A stretch of DNA of 64,000 bases from the NCBI GenBank assembly GCA_025454815.1, contig JALONR010000003.1:118280-182279 (forward strand), in the 5' to 3' direction. This stretch comes from Bacteroidales bacterium. GTDB lineage: Bacteria > Bacteroidota > Bacteroidia > Bacteroidales > VadinHA17. Position numbers and translations under genes: made by a program. Positions 26,924-36,105 of the stretch are shown here, one piece after another. The notes under the pieces were generated by a model that was not told the origin of the DNA, made no database searches, and worked only from the letters and a program-made list of their open reading frames with translations. The first letter of the stretch is position 1. Every line of letters begins with the position of its first letter.

Positions 26924-28462
26924 TCACATTCCGGTTATCTGTGAGGAATACTTCATCTGGTCGATCAGGATGTCGGTTGCGGGTGTGAGGACCGCATCAC
27001 GTATGGCCGGCAGCGCCAGCAGGCTGAGCAGGAGGCATATTACAGCCAGGGTGACCATGCTCATCAGCATCGGCAGAGGCACCTCCTTTATCTCTTTTCC
27101 TATCCTGCCCGGTTCACCATTGTAAAAGGCATAACGCTGGAACTTCATGAATGAAGCCAGTGTTATGATGCTGACCACGGCTGCCAGTGCGGCCAGCAGG
27201 TAGAACCGTGCCATCACCGCGGCAACTATGATGATCAGTTTGCTGAAGAAGCCGTTGAATGGCGGGATGCCCGATATGGAGAAGGAGGCGGCAAGTGAAG
27301 TTGCAGAGGTAACGGGCATCGGCCTGGCAAGGCCCCCCATCTCGTGCAGGTCACGGGTACCTGCAGAATACTCAATGGCTCCTGCATTGAGAAAGAGGAG
27401 TCCCTTGAATGCTGCGTGGTTGACCAGGTGAAAAATACCACCGGTGATGGCCAGTGCGGCCACCTCCGGACGCACTCCTCTTGCCAGCAGGGTCATCCCG
27501 ATTCCTGCCGACATGACCACATACCCCATCTGGCTTATGCTGTGATAGGCCAGCAGTCTCTTTATGTCCCACTGGCCGATTGCAAGAAAGACACCCACTG
27601 CCATGGAGAGTGCCCCGAGGGTGGTTATCATTACTGCCATCGCCCCGGTTATCTCGAACATATTGAAGAAAAGGCGTATTATGACATAAATGCCGACAGC
27701 TTTTATGAGGACCCCGGAGAGCATCGCCGAGATGGGAGATGGGGCCGATGAGTGTGCATCGGGCAGCCAGGCATGGAAGGGGATAATTGCAGCCTTGAGT
27801 CCGAATCCGGTAAGGAGGAGGATCTGTATAAGGAGATAATAACTCCTGTCATGACCTTCACTGAAAACGGCTCTTATATCGGCGATATTCAGGGTTTTCG
27901 TGCTCCAGTAAATAAATCCGATTGCAAACAGCACCATGAATGATGCCACTGCTCCCAGCACCTGGTACTTCAGCGTTGCCTCAAGCTCATTCTTTTCAAC
28001 TCCGAATGCGACAAGCGCATAAGATGATATGGCGGAGATCTCGAGGAAGACAAAAATGTTAAAGATGTCACCGCTGAGCACTACCCCGTTCATGCCTGCT
28101 ATCATCAGGCAGAAGAGTGCATAGAAGTAATTCCCGGAGGTATACCTGGCAATGTATGATATTGAATAAAGTACCGAGAGCAAACCAATGAGGCTGATTA
28201 TGCAGAGCACCAGTGCCGAGAATCCGTCATGGACAAGGTGAATGCCGATGGGGATGCCGTTCACCGGTTCCCAGCCTCCCATAATGTATACTGACTGGTC
28301 CCCTCCGCCTGCTACCAGCAGCCAGAAGCTGATGAAAGCCGTTAGGAGGAGGGTGGCCAGGGCAATGTACCTTGGGATGCCGGTGATAAACCTCCCGATT
28401 ATCATCGTCAGGAAAGCACCTGCCAGGGGTATGGCCACCAGAAGTGGTATCAGCGGATTCAT
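26924..28462 (-). CDS. mrpD: MrpD/MbhH-type proton-conducting antiporter subunit
   Basis: A 512-residue, roughly 14-helix protein of the complex I/antiporter superfamily (NuoL/M/N, MrpA/D, MbhH). The trans-membrane signature FHAWLPDAHSSAPSPISA and the following GVLIKAVGIYVIIR lysine helix are clear, as are LAYHSISQMGYV and LFHLVNHAAFKGLLFL, which carry the channel histidines and lysines. The protein lacks the long C-terminal lateral helix of NuoL, fitting MrpD. It lies between the mrpC-like and mrpE genes in the usual Mrp order and would drive Na+ or H+ movement coupled to hydrogenase turnover. Confidence 0.92.
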   Translation of the reverse strand: MNPLIPLLVAIPLAGAFLTMIIGRFITGIPRYIALATLLLTAFISFWLLVAGGGDQSVYIMGGWEPVNGIPIGIHLVHDGFSALVLCIISLIGLLSVLYSISYIARYTSGNYFYALFCLMIAGMNGVVLSGDIFNIFVFLEISAISSYALVAFGVEKNELEATLKYQVLGAVASFMVLFAIGFIYWSTKTLNIADIRAVFSEGHDRSYYLLIQILLLTGFGLKAAIIPFHAWLPDAHSSAPSPISAMLSGVLIKAVGIYVIIRLFFNMFEITGAMAVMITTLGALSMAVGVFLAIGQWDIKRLLAYHSISQMGYVVMSAGIGMTLLARGVRPEVAALAITGGIFHLVNHAAFKGLLFLNAGAIEYSAGTRDLHEMGGLARPMPVTSATSLAASFSISGIPPFNGFFSKLIIIVAAVMARFYLLAALAAVVSIITLASFMKFQRYAFYNGEPGRIGKEIKEVPLPMLMSMVTLAVICLLLSLLALPAIRDAVLTPATDILIDQMKYSSQITGM

Positions 28463-28465
28463 TAT

Positions 28466-28804
28466 TTACCCTCTTAAGTTTTTAATCTCACGTATGTCAA
28501 AGGTTCCGTACTTCCGGTATATCCTGATGATCACCGCCATCAGCATGGCTGTTGTGGCAAGGCCGATCACGATGGCAGTCAGCACCATGGCCTGGGGCAA
28601 CGGGTCAACATAGGTCTGGACCGGTTCAGCCACGTCAACAATAGGGGCAACGCCGCCTTCCCGGTATCCTGTCAGGGCCAGGAAGAGAAAGCAGCTGAAC
28701 TCCATGACAGATAGCGAAATGGCAATCTTTACCAGGTTCCTCCTGGTGATCACGCCGTAGAGTCCTGTCAGGAACAGTATGAAGCAGAGCCAGTAAGCTG
28801 TCAT
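28466..28804 (-). CDS. mrpC: MrpC/NuoK-like subunit
   Basis: A 112-residue protein with three membrane helices of the NuoK/MnhC/MbhG family. GLYGVITRRNLVKIAISLSVMEFS is the family block, with the charged residues that line the channel in complex I, and DPLPQAMVLTAIVIGLATTAMLM is equally typical of MrpC. It overlaps mrpB by 4 bases and precedes the mrpD gene by 3 bases. Confidence 0.92.
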   Translation of the reverse strand: MTAYWLCFILFLTGLYGVITRRNLVKIAISLSVMEFSCFLFLALTGYREGGVAPIVDVAEPVQTYVDPLPQAMVLTAIVIGLATTAMLMAVIIRIYRKYGTFDIREIKNLRG

Positions 28805-29238
28805 TTCATCACCTCCTCTTTAAATATTACCAGGGCCAGGAAAATCGTAAGTATGGAAGCGGCAACCTCAATGCCGACAAAAATGTTGTAAAGAGGAAGG
28901 AATCCGGCGCTTAGCAATTCACCCGGGGTTCCGTGAGGCAGCCAGTTGCCGAAGAAGATGTTTGCGCCGGCAAGGAGCCCTGAGAGGGCAAGGAAGAGCA
29001 CTATAAGGATTGCCAGGTTCTCGTAAAGGGTTGACCCCCGCTCTTCCCTGAGCAGATGCAGGAAATCACTTCCGAATGCAAGAATCAGGAGAATGAATGA
29101 TCCCGCAAGGATCACACCCCCGGCGAAGCCTCCCCCGGGGGTAAGATGTCCGTGAAGGATTATATATATGCCGTACAGGAAGATTATACCGGCTATCAGC
29201 TGTGTGGTCTTCTTTACTATTACTGTCATTCCTTTCAT
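28801..29238 (-). CDS. mrpB: Mrp/Mnh-type antiporter subunit B
   Basis: A 145-residue protein with four membrane helices of the MnhB/MrpB (MbhF) family. The signature is GIYIILHGHLTPGGGFAGGVILAG in helices 1-2, followed by a helix-rich C-terminal part ending VIFKEEVMK. A second in-frame ATG lies at 29229 (MTVIVKK); GGAG stands a few bases before the first. It begins 56 bases after the stop of the MbhD/E-like gene, the widest gap inside this part of the operon. Confidence 0.9.
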   Translation of the reverse strand: MKGMTVIVKKTTQLIAGIIFLYGIYIILHGHLTPGGGFAGGVILAGSFILLILAFGSDFLHLLREERGSTLYENLAILIVLFLALSGLLAGANIFFGNWLPHGTPGELLSAGFLPLYNIFVGIEVAASILTIFLALVIFKEEVMK

Positions 29239-29294
29239 TTTCTCCCCGGCAATTAATTCTTATCCATTACGTTATCTCTTTTTTCGTCCGGCAA

Positions 29295-29825
29295 TCACCC
29301 CTTTCTGCCCCTGATCCTGAGTATTGTCAGTACGCCAAGGACCGCAGTAACCAGCACTGTTGCCTCTCCGAGGGTGTCATAACCCCTGAAGTCAAAGACC
29401 ACTCCGGTGACCAGATTGACGCTGCCTGTACTCTCAACCGCGCCATCAATGTATGCATTGGCCATCCTGAGGGTATCGTCTCCAAGCGGTGACAGGTCTG
29501 CTGATGCCATCCACATGAACCAGAACAGTGCAAACAATATTGCCACGGCGGTGCCGGCCGTTATCCACGCACGCCTGTCAAACTTTCCGTAAGCTTCTTC
29601 ACGGGAACTGTCAAGCACAACTGCAACCATTATTATCAGGGTGATTGTCTCCACCACTATCTGGACGATTGCCAGGTCGGGTGCTTTCAGCAACAGGAAA
29701 CAGATCACCAGGCTGTAACCGACAATTCCACAGGCGATCACCGCCGAGAGTAAATCCCTGGCATGGATGGCATATATTGCCCCCAGTATCATAAATCCTG
29801 CTATAACCGAAATTGCCAGTTCCAT
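29295..29825 (-). CDS. MbhD-MbhE fusion (DUF4040 plus MrpA C-terminal-like domain)
   Basis: A 176-residue membrane protein. Residues about 1-85 match the DUF4040/MbhD domain (DLLSAVIACGIVGYSLVI, KAPDLAIVQIVVETITL), and residues about 90-175 match MbhE or the end of MrpA (VNLVTGVVFDFRGYDTLGEA). In Pyrococcus MBH these are two genes; in MrpA they are fused to the large antiporter domain. Here the two are fused to each other but separate from the large subunit 12 bases upstream. Confidence 0.88.
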   Translation of the reverse strand: MELAISVIAGFMILGAIYAIHARDLLSAVIACGIVGYSLVICFLLLKAPDLAIVQIVVETITLIIMVAVVLDSSREEAYGKFDRRAWITAGTAVAILFALFWFMWMASADLSPLGDDTLRMANAYIDGAVESTGSVNLVTGVVFDFRGYDTLGEATVLVTAVLGVLTILRIRGRKG

Positions 29826-29837
29826 AGTTCCGTATTG

Positions 29838-31739
29838 TCAGGTCATAATCAACAACATAATAATAAGTCCTGCGCAGACCCATATCACATAGGCGGGAAG
29901 CAACCCGGTATGTGCGGTGCTGAGTGTTCCGCTGAGCCAGAGAACACCCTTTTTTGAGAGGTCATAGATGTCGAAGACCTTTGCTTCAGCCATTCTGTAT
30001 ATGCGCGAGAAGAGGCTGAATTCAGTGAAGGTTTTGTAGAATTCTGGAGCGGGATATGAAGCACCAAGCTTTTCTATCTTTTCACCGCCGATGAAAATAT
30101 CTCCGGTTCTGAATCTCTTTGTCCCCATTGCGAGGTAAATAAGGAAACCCAGGACAATGGATATCAGCACGAGTAGAGAGACCAGCGATGAGCTCCAGAG
30201 GCCGCTGAACGTGAATGGTCCCACAACCGGGGTAAACAGTTTTGGTATCACCAATCCTGTTGCAAAGACTCCCAGGAAAACGCAGAGGAGGGCCAGGAGT
30301 GCCATTGGAAGCCACATCAGGACAGGTACTTCCCTGACTCCGGCCAGTGCAGGATCTCTTCTTCCAAGGAAGATTCCGCCGATGAATTTCACGAAGCTGG
30401 CCAGTGTGAGGGCTGAACCCAGGACTGCCAGGCCGAGCCACACTATCCATAACTGGCTCGAAATGCCGGCACCCGAACCTGATTCTATTATTCCCTGGTA
30501 AATCATCCATTTTGAGGCGAATCCATTGAAGGGAGGAACGCCTGAGATAGACATGGCAAAAACCAGGGCGGAAGCAAATGTGACAGGCATGGCTGCCGAC
30601 AGCCCTCCCAGATCACTGATGTCATTCCTGCCTGTCTGTCTTTCGATTGCACCGGCTGCGAGGAAGAGACCGCTCTTGTAGGTTGCATGGTTGATCATGT
30701 GAAAAAGACCAGCCACAACTCCCAGTATTGATCCTATTCCGAACCCCAGGATCATATATCCTACCTGTGAGACGGCATGATAACCCAGCAGGCGCCTGTA
30801 GTCGTGCTGCATCAGGGCCATCAGTACGGCAGTAATGATGGTGAGGACTCCGACAGAAAGGAGAGCCACTTTCATACCATCACTCATAACAAACATGTCA
30901 CCTGTAATCCTGGCAAGGAAATAAATACCCAGCAACTTGTCCAGTGAAGCGGGAAGGAGGGCTGATGATGTGGCCGGTGAATTCTCCGCAAAATCAGGCA
31001 CCCAGGTATGGAACGGAAATGCACCTGCCTTGGTGAAGCTGCCGACAAGCAGAGCAAGAAATGCGGTGACGGCAAGTATGTTATTGGTCTCAACTGATAT
31101 GCCGTTCATGCTTATTGTGTCAGTGAGTCTCCAGAGGATGGCTATACCCAGCAGCATAATGGTATCTGACGCCCCGATGAGTATCATGGTCTTTTTCGCG
31201 GCAGCAGAGCTTGCTTCATCTTTCCCGGGTATGAGTTTATAAAGGGTGATACCCAGGATCCCCCAGAAGATGACAAAGAGGATAAGGTTATCGGCGAGTA
31301 CTGCCCCGTAGGAACACCCCAGCGTGAGAAGGAACCATGAATAGAAATGGCTGACACGCTTTGATTTATTGTAAAGCAGTGAATAAACCAGGATCAGTAG
31401 CGAAAGGACACTAATTGACAACACTATCAGTTTGCTGAGACCGTCAACGGTAAAAGTAACAGACTCACCTGCCTTCTGCAGCAGGTCAATGTTCAGGATA
31501 GCCAGGCAATCTCTTATTATAAGGTCACCCTGTGGCACCATCTGCGGTGATACCGACCAAAGGCCAATGGCTATGTACCCGAGATAAAGTGTCACCGCCA
31601 GGGCTGCAAATCCCTTTGCCATCTGGAATCTGTCAGGTATGATGAACAGCAGCAGCGCTGCAGCCAGCGGAATTATTAGCAGCATCTGCAACAACACGCA
31701 TACGGAATTTTCTGCCAGTATTACTAGAAGCTCATTCAT
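29838..31739 (-). CDS. EchA/HyfB/NuoL-like proton-conducting membrane subunit
   Basis: About 633 residues with some 16 membrane helices of the antiporter superfamily. Signatures are FHTWVPDFAENSPATSSAL, LPASLDKLLGIYFLARI, LLGYHAVSQVGYM and MINHATYKSGLFL. The C-terminus (FRTGDIFIGGEKIEK and a final helix) resembles EchA/HyfB-type subunits more than a bare MrpA. The ATG at 31739 is preferred over a GTG at 31766; either way it overlaps the large-subunit gene, by 8 bases with the ATG. With the MrpD-type subunit this gives the complex two proton/sodium channels. Confidence 0.9.
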   Translation of the reverse strand: MNELLVILAENSVCVLLQMLLIIPLAAALLLFIIPDRFQMAKGFAALAVTLYLGYIAIGLWSVSPQMVPQGDLIIRDCLAILNIDLLQKAGESVTFTVDGLSKLIVLSISVLSLLILVYSLLYNKSKRVSHFYSWFLLTLGCSYGAVLADNLILFVIFWGILGITLYKLIPGKDEASSAAAKKTMILIGASDTIMLLGIAILWRLTDTISMNGISVETNNILAVTAFLALLVGSFTKAGAFPFHTWVPDFAENSPATSSALLPASLDKLLGIYFLARITGDMFVMSDGMKVALLSVGVLTIITAVLMALMQHDYRRLLGYHAVSQVGYMILGFGIGSILGVVAGLFHMINHATYKSGLFLAAGAIERQTGRNDISDLGGLSAAMPVTFASALVFAMSISGVPPFNGFASKWMIYQGIIESGSGAGISSQLWIVWLGLAVLGSALTLASFVKFIGGIFLGRRDPALAGVREVPVLMWLPMALLALLCVFLGVFATGLVIPKLFTPVVGPFTFSGLWSSSLVSLLVLISIVLGFLIYLAMGTKRFRTGDIFIGGEKIEKLGASYPAPEFYKTFTEFSLFSRIYRMAEAKVFDIYDLSKKGVLWLSGTLSTAHTGLLPAYVIWVCAGLIIMLLIMT

Positions 31740-32937
31740 GACCTGCATCTGATTTCCTGATTTCACTGGTTCTCTTCAGGGAGAGGTTTATCAGCTCATT
31801 GGCGTTGAGGATCTTTTCTCCCGTGGAGGCGTCATAGGCGGCGGCCATTCTTTCGGTGCAGCAATAGCACGGGTCAACGGCGGCGAGAGAGATGGTGGCA
31901 TCTGAAATGGTCTGGCCGATGCATGATTTCTTGAAGGTGGCTATGTTTGTATAGCTCGGGGCCCTTATTTTATGTCTTGCCGGTGAGTTGGAGCCGTCCG
32001 AGACCACGAAGTGGAACACCTCTCCGCGGGGGGCCTCGGCACGGCCGGTTCCTATTCCCTCCGGTATGTCATTTATTTTAAGCGCCACATTCCCCTCCTC
32101 CATCTTCTCCAGCGCATCAATACACTGTTCAATGATCGAGGCAGACTCGTACATCTCAAGAAGCCTTACCTCTGCCTTGGCAAAGACATCTCCTGCCTGC
32201 GCCGTGATAACCTTCCAGTTTACAAGGGGATAGGCAGCATACGGGTCATCCCTTCTGACGTCAATGTCAACACCGGATGCGCGTGCAGTGGGGCCTACGG
32301 CCGCATAGTCGATTATATCCTGCTGTGTAAGCACCCCCACACCCTTTGTGCGTGCATGTATAACCGGGTCATCCATCACGGCGCCGGTAAGGAGGTCAAG
32401 CTTTTTGCGCATGACTGACATCTCCTTCCTGATGGCTGGGATCTTTTGGTTCTCAATATCCCGCCTTACGCCTCCCACCTTGAACATCGCATAGCTGTTC
32501 CTGTTCCCGGTGATCATCTCAAATAGGTCAAGAACCGGTTCACGGTACTTCCATGCCCACATGAAGACGGTGTTGTACCCCAGGAAATGGCCTGCCAGCC
32601 CTACCCAGAGGAGGTGGCTGTGGATCCGCTCAAGTTCACCTATGACTGACCTGATATATTTCGCCCTGTCAGTTATCTCTATGCCGGCAATCTCTTCAAC
32701 GGCATTGGCAAAGGCAAATGGGTGAGATGTTGAGCATATGCCGCATATTCGTTCAACCAGGAAAAACACCTGATCATAGGTCTTTGACTCACTTAGTTTT
32801 TCTATACCCCTGTGGTTGTATCCGGTCTCCCATTTGATGTCGGTGACGATCTCACCGTCACAATACAGCTTGAACAGCTCAGGTTCTTCCTGCAGCGGGT
32901 GATACGGCCCTATCGGTATCAGTGTCTTTCTGCCCAT
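31732..32937 (-). CDS. Group 4 [NiFe] hydrogenase large (catalytic) subunit
   Basis: A 401-residue protein of the NuoD/EchE/HycE family that keeps all four nickel cysteines, so it is a hydrogenase and not a complex I subunit: RICGICSTSH near residue 64 and DPCYCCTERM near residue 354. About 40 residues follow the second motif, a tail suitable for cleavage by the protease at 24775-25245. The start at 32937 is chosen because AGGAAA stands just before the ATG and 13 bases separate it from the upstream stop; the longer frame to 32985 would overlap the NuoC-like gene. It catalyses H+ reduction or H2 oxidation on the cytoplasmic side of the membrane. Confidence 0.95.
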   Translation of the reverse strand: MGRKTLIPIGPYHPLQEEPELFKLYCDGEIVTDIKWETGYNHRGIEKLSESKTYDQVFFLVERICGICSTSHPFAFANAVEEIAGIEITDRAKYIRSVIGELERIHSHLLWVGLAGHFLGYNTVFMWAWKYREPVLDLFEMITGNRNSYAMFKVGGVRRDIENQKIPAIRKEMSVMRKKLDLLTGAVMDDPVIHARTKGVGVLTQQDIIDYAAVGPTARASGVDIDVRRDDPYAAYPLVNWKVITAQAGDVFAKAEVRLLEMYESASIIEQCIDALEKMEEGNVALKINDIPEGIGTGRAEAPRGEVFHFVVSDGSNSPARHKIRAPSYTNIATFKKSCIGQTISDATISLAAVDPCYCCTERMAAAYDASTGEKILNANELINLSLKRTSEIRKSDAGHE

Positions 32938-32950
32938 TGTTTCCTGAGTG

Positions 32951-33388
32951 TTACTTAAAGTCTTTCCTGTAGGGGAATACATCATCAGCCCAGTTACCTT
33001 CCGATATCAGTTTTTCCTGGTTGGGGTGGTTGATGAAGTTGATGCCGAACAGTTCGTGCATCTCCCTTTCAATCCAGTTTGATGCGCTGAACATGTTTGA
33101 GAGTGATTCAATATGGGGTTTTTCACTGTCCAGGATGACATGAAGGCTGAGAATCATTCCTTCAGTGTCAAAGCTGAAGTGATAGTAGATTTCAAATCCG
33201 CGTCTTGTATGCATTGCAGAGGCGATGATGAACCTGTATCCTTCACTCCTGTACAGGTATTCAGAAACGGCGAGGATGGCTGACGGCCTGATTGATACTA
33301 TTCCCCTTCTTTCCTGCGAGAGATCGACCCCCAGAGTGTCACTGCTGAACTTTTCCGTCAATTTGTTTATGGCTTCCTCTGTTTTCAT
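32951..33388 (-). CDS. NuoC/EchD-like hydrogenase subunit
   Basis: A 145-residue protein of the complex I 30-kDa family. The signature NWIEREMHELFGINFINHPN near residue 100 (ExExxDxxGxxFxGHP type) is clear, and the C-terminus is FPYRKDFK, which in complex I-like enzymes contacts the catalytic subunit. It carries no cofactor in known relatives. It lies 7 bases after the NuoB-like gene and 13 bases before the large-subunit start. Confidence 0.92.
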   Translation of the reverse strand: MKTEEAINKLTEKFSSDTLGVDLSQERRGIVSIRPSAILAVSEYLYRSEGYRFIIASAMHTRRGFEIYYHFSFDTEGMILSLHVILDSEKPHIESLSNMFSASNWIEREMHELFGINFINHPNQEKLISEGNWADDVFPYRKDFK

Positions 33389-33395
33389 TCGGATC

Positions 33396-33812
33396 TTATC
33401 CTTTTTTTCCTGCCAGTTTGACTATACCTGCAATTATTGCTTCCGGTTTAGGCGGGCATCCGGGGATGTAGGCGTCAACCGGTATTATTTTATCCACCGG
33501 CCCGGCGAATGTGTTACCCTCGGCGAAGATACCTCCGGTGCATCCGCAGGCGCCGATAGCCACCACCAGGAGTGGTTTGGGTGCCTGGTTGTAGAGTTCC
33601 AGGAGACGGTCTTTGTCACGCCTGTTGATTGAGCCGTTTACAAGGAGCACGTCGGCATGCCTGATGCTGCCCACCAGCAGGATTCCGAACCGTTCGAGGT
33701 CATGTCTCGGGGTGAGGCAGTCAATGATCTCAATATCACAGTTGTTGCATGATGCTCCACCGAAGTGAAAGACCCAGAGCGATTTCCTGAAGCAAAATTC
33801 CTTGAAGCCCAC
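33396..33812 (-). CDS. NuoB/EchC-like [4Fe-4S] small subunit of the group 4 hydrogenase
   Basis: A 138-residue subunit carrying the iron-sulfur cluster next to the nickel site. The cysteines are in GASCNNCDIEIIDC, IGACGCTGG and PGCPPKPE, the standard NuoB/EchC arrangement. The GTG at 33812 is preferred: it lies 12 bases past the NuoH-like stop, gives normal family length, and AGGGA precedes it. The longer open frame to 33980 runs through the NuoH-like gene and encodes nothing family-like. Confidence 0.9.
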   Translation of the reverse strand: MGFKEFCFRKSLWVFHFGGASCNNCDIEIIDCLTPRHDLERFGILLVGSIRHADVLLVNGSINRRDKDRLLELYNQAPKPLLVVAIGACGCTGGIFAEGNTFAGPVDKIIPVDAYIPGCPPKPEAIIAGIVKLAGKKG

Positions 33813-33823
33813 AGTCCCTGTTT

Positions 33824-34753
33824 TTATAATCCGAATGCGGTCAGCACAATTGCAATAACCACCAGCAGGTTCATCCAAATGAGAAAGAATGATGATGCCT
33901 GCCTGATCTTCAGCCTCGGGTTGGTGTTCCTGATGAGTGTCACCAGCAGCACTATTGCGAGTATTTTCAGGATGAGCCACAGAATACCTGTTCCGTCAGT
34001 CATCCCGTTCATGAGAAGTGCGACGATAAAAGCGGGCAGGATAAATAGCATTATGTATTTTGCCAGCCTTATCATTGCATAGGGAGGTCCTGAATACTCA
34101 ATATAAATACCTGAAGCCAGTTCGGCCTCTGCTTCGGGCATATCAAAGGGGACCAGGCCCAGCTTGGCCTGGATACAGAAAAGAGCCGCTATGAACAGCA
34201 GCACCCCGGAGATGCTTCCGATAAATGGGGTGCCTGCCTGCTGTGCCGCAATGATGCTCTCAAGGTCGAACTTCTGTCCGCTCTTCATTATTACGGCAGC
34301 CACCACAAGGAGGAAAGTGAGTTCATAACTGATTATCAGTTTCATCTCGCGAGAGGCGCCCACGGCAGCCAGGGGGTTTCCCGATGCCAGGGAGCCAATG
34401 ATATAGGAAAATGACGGCAGGGTGAGAAGATAGAAGATGACGATTATATCTCCCCTGAATCCTGTCTCGATGTTGAAAAGGGGCAGCAGGATGAAGAGCC
34501 CTGCCATTGCAGCTCCAAAGACAGCCAGAAGGGGTGCGAGGAGGAACACAAACCTAGAGCCCTGTGCGGGGAGTATGGTTTCCTTTACCAGCAGCAGCTT
34601 GAAAAAATCATAGAAAGGCTGTAGCAGGGGAGGACCTTTACGAAACTGCACCCTGGCGGTAATCTTCCTGTCGAACCACGAGAGGAGGCCTCCTGCCGCT
34701 GCCATGAAGAGCAACCCCGGAAAAACAAGGAACCAGAAGAGATAAACCGCCAT
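33824..34753 (-). CDS. NuoH/EchB/HyfC-like membrane anchor subunit
   Basis: A 309-residue protein with about eight membrane helices. Family blocks are LLSWFDRKITARVQFRKGPPLLQPFYDFFKL at the N-terminus (ERKxxxRxQxRxGP type), LASGNPLAAVGASREMKL, and PFDMPEAEAELASGIYIEYSG, which holds the conserved acidic residues of the proton path. It anchors the hydrogenase module to the membrane. It sits 11 bases after the dicluster ferredoxin gene and 11 bases before the small subunit GTG. Confidence 0.93.
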   Translation of the reverse strand: MAVYLFWFLVFPGLLFMAAAGGLLSWFDRKITARVQFRKGPPLLQPFYDFFKLLLVKETILPAQGSRFVFLLAPLLAVFGAAMAGLFILLPLFNIETGFRGDIIVIFYLLTLPSFSYIIGSLASGNPLAAVGASREMKLIISYELTFLLVVAAVIMKSGQKFDLESIIAAQQAGTPFIGSISGVLLFIAALFCIQAKLGLVPFDMPEAEAELASGIYIEYSGPPYAMIRLAKYIMLFILPAFIVALLMNGMTDGTGILWLILKILAIVLLVTLIRNTNPRLKIRQASSFFLIWMNLLVVIAIVLTAFGL

Positions 34754-34764
34754 AAGCTTTTCCT

Positions 34765-35256
34765 TTACTCTTTTTCAGTTACATACATATAATCCCTTAT
34801 GAGAACACTCTCATTCAGCTGCCATATGTTCTCATCAGGTTTTTCTCCTTCACCGGTGAACCTCGCGGTGCCGGGAGGGCATGCCTCAACAAACTTCCTG
34901 GCCTCTTCATGATCATGAAGATCATAAAAGAGGTCCTTGTTTCGATGATGTTTGAAGAAATCGGTCATTATCGTACCGAAGGGACAGATAGTCACGCATG
35001 ATTTGCATGAGATACAGAGGTTTGTATGCCTTTTTATGATTCCGTGCGCATCCTTTTCGAGTGCCTCTGCGGGGCAGACGGCAATGCAGGGCGCATCTTC
35101 GCACCTGCGGCATGTAAATCTGAAGGTGGCCAGCTCCCGGATTGACCTAAGCCCGCCTCTGTTTCCGGGACCGGCGCAGAGTGCCTCAGGCAGCTCCAGT
35201 GAAGGATTGCGGATCATTGCTGCCCTCAGCTCAATCATATCTATCAGGACCTTCAT
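34765..35256 (-). CDS. 4Fe-4S dicluster electron-transfer protein (HydN/CooF-like)
   Basis: A 163-residue soluble iron-sulfur protein. Cysteine groups are FTCRRCEDAPCIAVCPAEAL and NLCISCKSCVTICPFG, plus a lone Cys in VEACPPGTARF, a pattern seen in HydN, CooF and similar electron carriers with two to three [4Fe-4S] clusters. It probably carries electrons between the flavoprotein/iron-sulfur pair upstream and the membrane hydrogenase downstream. It follows the NAD(P)H module by 13 bases, so it is placed between the two parts both in the operon and, presumably, in the complex. Confidence 0.88.
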   Translation of the reverse strand: MKVLIDMIELRAAMIRNPSLELPEALCAGPGNRGGLRSIRELATFRFTCRRCEDAPCIAVCPAEALEKDAHGIIKRHTNLCISCKSCVTICPFGTIMTDFFKHHRNKDLFYDLHDHEEARKFVEACPPGTARFTGEGEKPDENIWQLNESVLIRDYMYVTEKE

Positions 35257-35269
35257 GCATCCAGGTGTA

Positions 35270-36097
35270 TTATTTCCATATTTCCGGGCTGTGCTTTATC
35301 TCATTGTAGGTAAAGACAGGCCCGTCCTTGCATACAAAGAACTCTCCCATCATGCAGTGACCGCATTTACCGAGGCCGCATGACATGTTCTTTTCCATTG
35401 AGAGGTAGATCTGATCATCACGGTAACCCATCTCAAGGAGTCTTATGGTTCCGAATTTCATCATAATGGGAGGCCCGCAGACCACCGCAACCGAGTTATT
35501 TATATTGACCTTTACACTGTCAAGCAATTTTGTGGCAACCCCCACCGGACCGTCCCATTCATCATCGGTTACATCAACAATACGGTAGGCTTCAAACTTG
35601 TCAATGCTGTTCAGTCTGCTGAATAGAGGCTTGTATATACAGTCTGCCGGTGTTTTGGAGCCATAGCAGAGTATCACCTTTTCAAGGTCTTCCTTCATAT
35701 GCTCAAGTGTGAAGAGCAGAGACCTGATAGGGGCAAGACCGCAGCCTCCCCCGAGTATCAGCACCTCTTTTCCCTGGAATTCCTTTACCGGGTATCCTCT
35801 TCCATACGGACCCCTTACACCCATCACGGCACCCGGCTTCAGCTCATGCATTATGCCTGTGACGTAACCTGTCTTCATGACGGTAACCTCCAGCCTGTCA
35901 GACACAAGGGGTGATGATGAAGGCGTGAAGGGTGCCTCTCCCACACCGTCTACCGAAAGTTCAATGAACTGTCCGGTTTTGAAGATGAATTCTTCATCAG
36001 GGATCAGCACAAAGGTTTTGATCAGCGGGGATTCTTCTATTACCTCTTCGAGGGTTGCCCTCAGGGGCTTATATATATTATTGTGTTGACCGGCCAT
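35270..36097 (-). CDS. FAD/NAD(P)-binding oxidoreductase of the sulfhydrogenase gamma / AsrB type
   Basis: A 275-residue flavoprotein of the ferredoxin-NAD(P) reductase fold. The FAD part is at residues about 10-95 with GQFIELSVDGVGEAPFTPSS and RGPYGRGYP; the pyridine-nucleotide part has ILGGGCGLAPIRSLLF near 112 and VVCGPPIMMKF near 205. A C-terminal [2Fe-2S] site is formed by MSCGLGKCGHCMMGEFFVC, as in HydG of sulfhydrogenases, AsrB and PyrK. It would exchange electrons with NADH or NADPH. The gene is directly after the AsrA/HydB-like gene. NADH versus NADPH cannot be told reliably by eye. Confidence 0.92.
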   Translation of the reverse strand: MAGQHNNIYKPLRATLEEVIEESPLIKTFVLIPDEEFIFKTGQFIELSVDGVGEAPFTPSSSPLVSDRLEVTVMKTGYVTGIMHELKPGAVMGVRGPYGRGYPVKEFQGKEVLILGGGCGLAPIRSLLFTLEHMKEDLEKVILCYGSKTPADCIYKPLFSRLNSIDKFEAYRIVDVTDDEWDGPVGVATKLLDSVKVNINNSVAVVCGPPIMMKFGTIRLLEMGYRDDQIYLSMEKNMSCGLGKCGHCMMGEFFVCKDGPVFTYNEIKHSPEIWK

Positions 36098-36105
36098 CAG
36101 GATTG

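Noticed and set aside
31732..32985. Longer start for the hydrogenase large subunit
   Set aside because: The added residues overlap the NuoC-like gene, while the ATG at 32937 has AGGAAA before it.
33396..33980. Longer start for the NuoB-like subunit
   Set aside because: The extra 56 residues lie inside the NuoH-like gene and match nothing; the GTG at 33812 gives family length.
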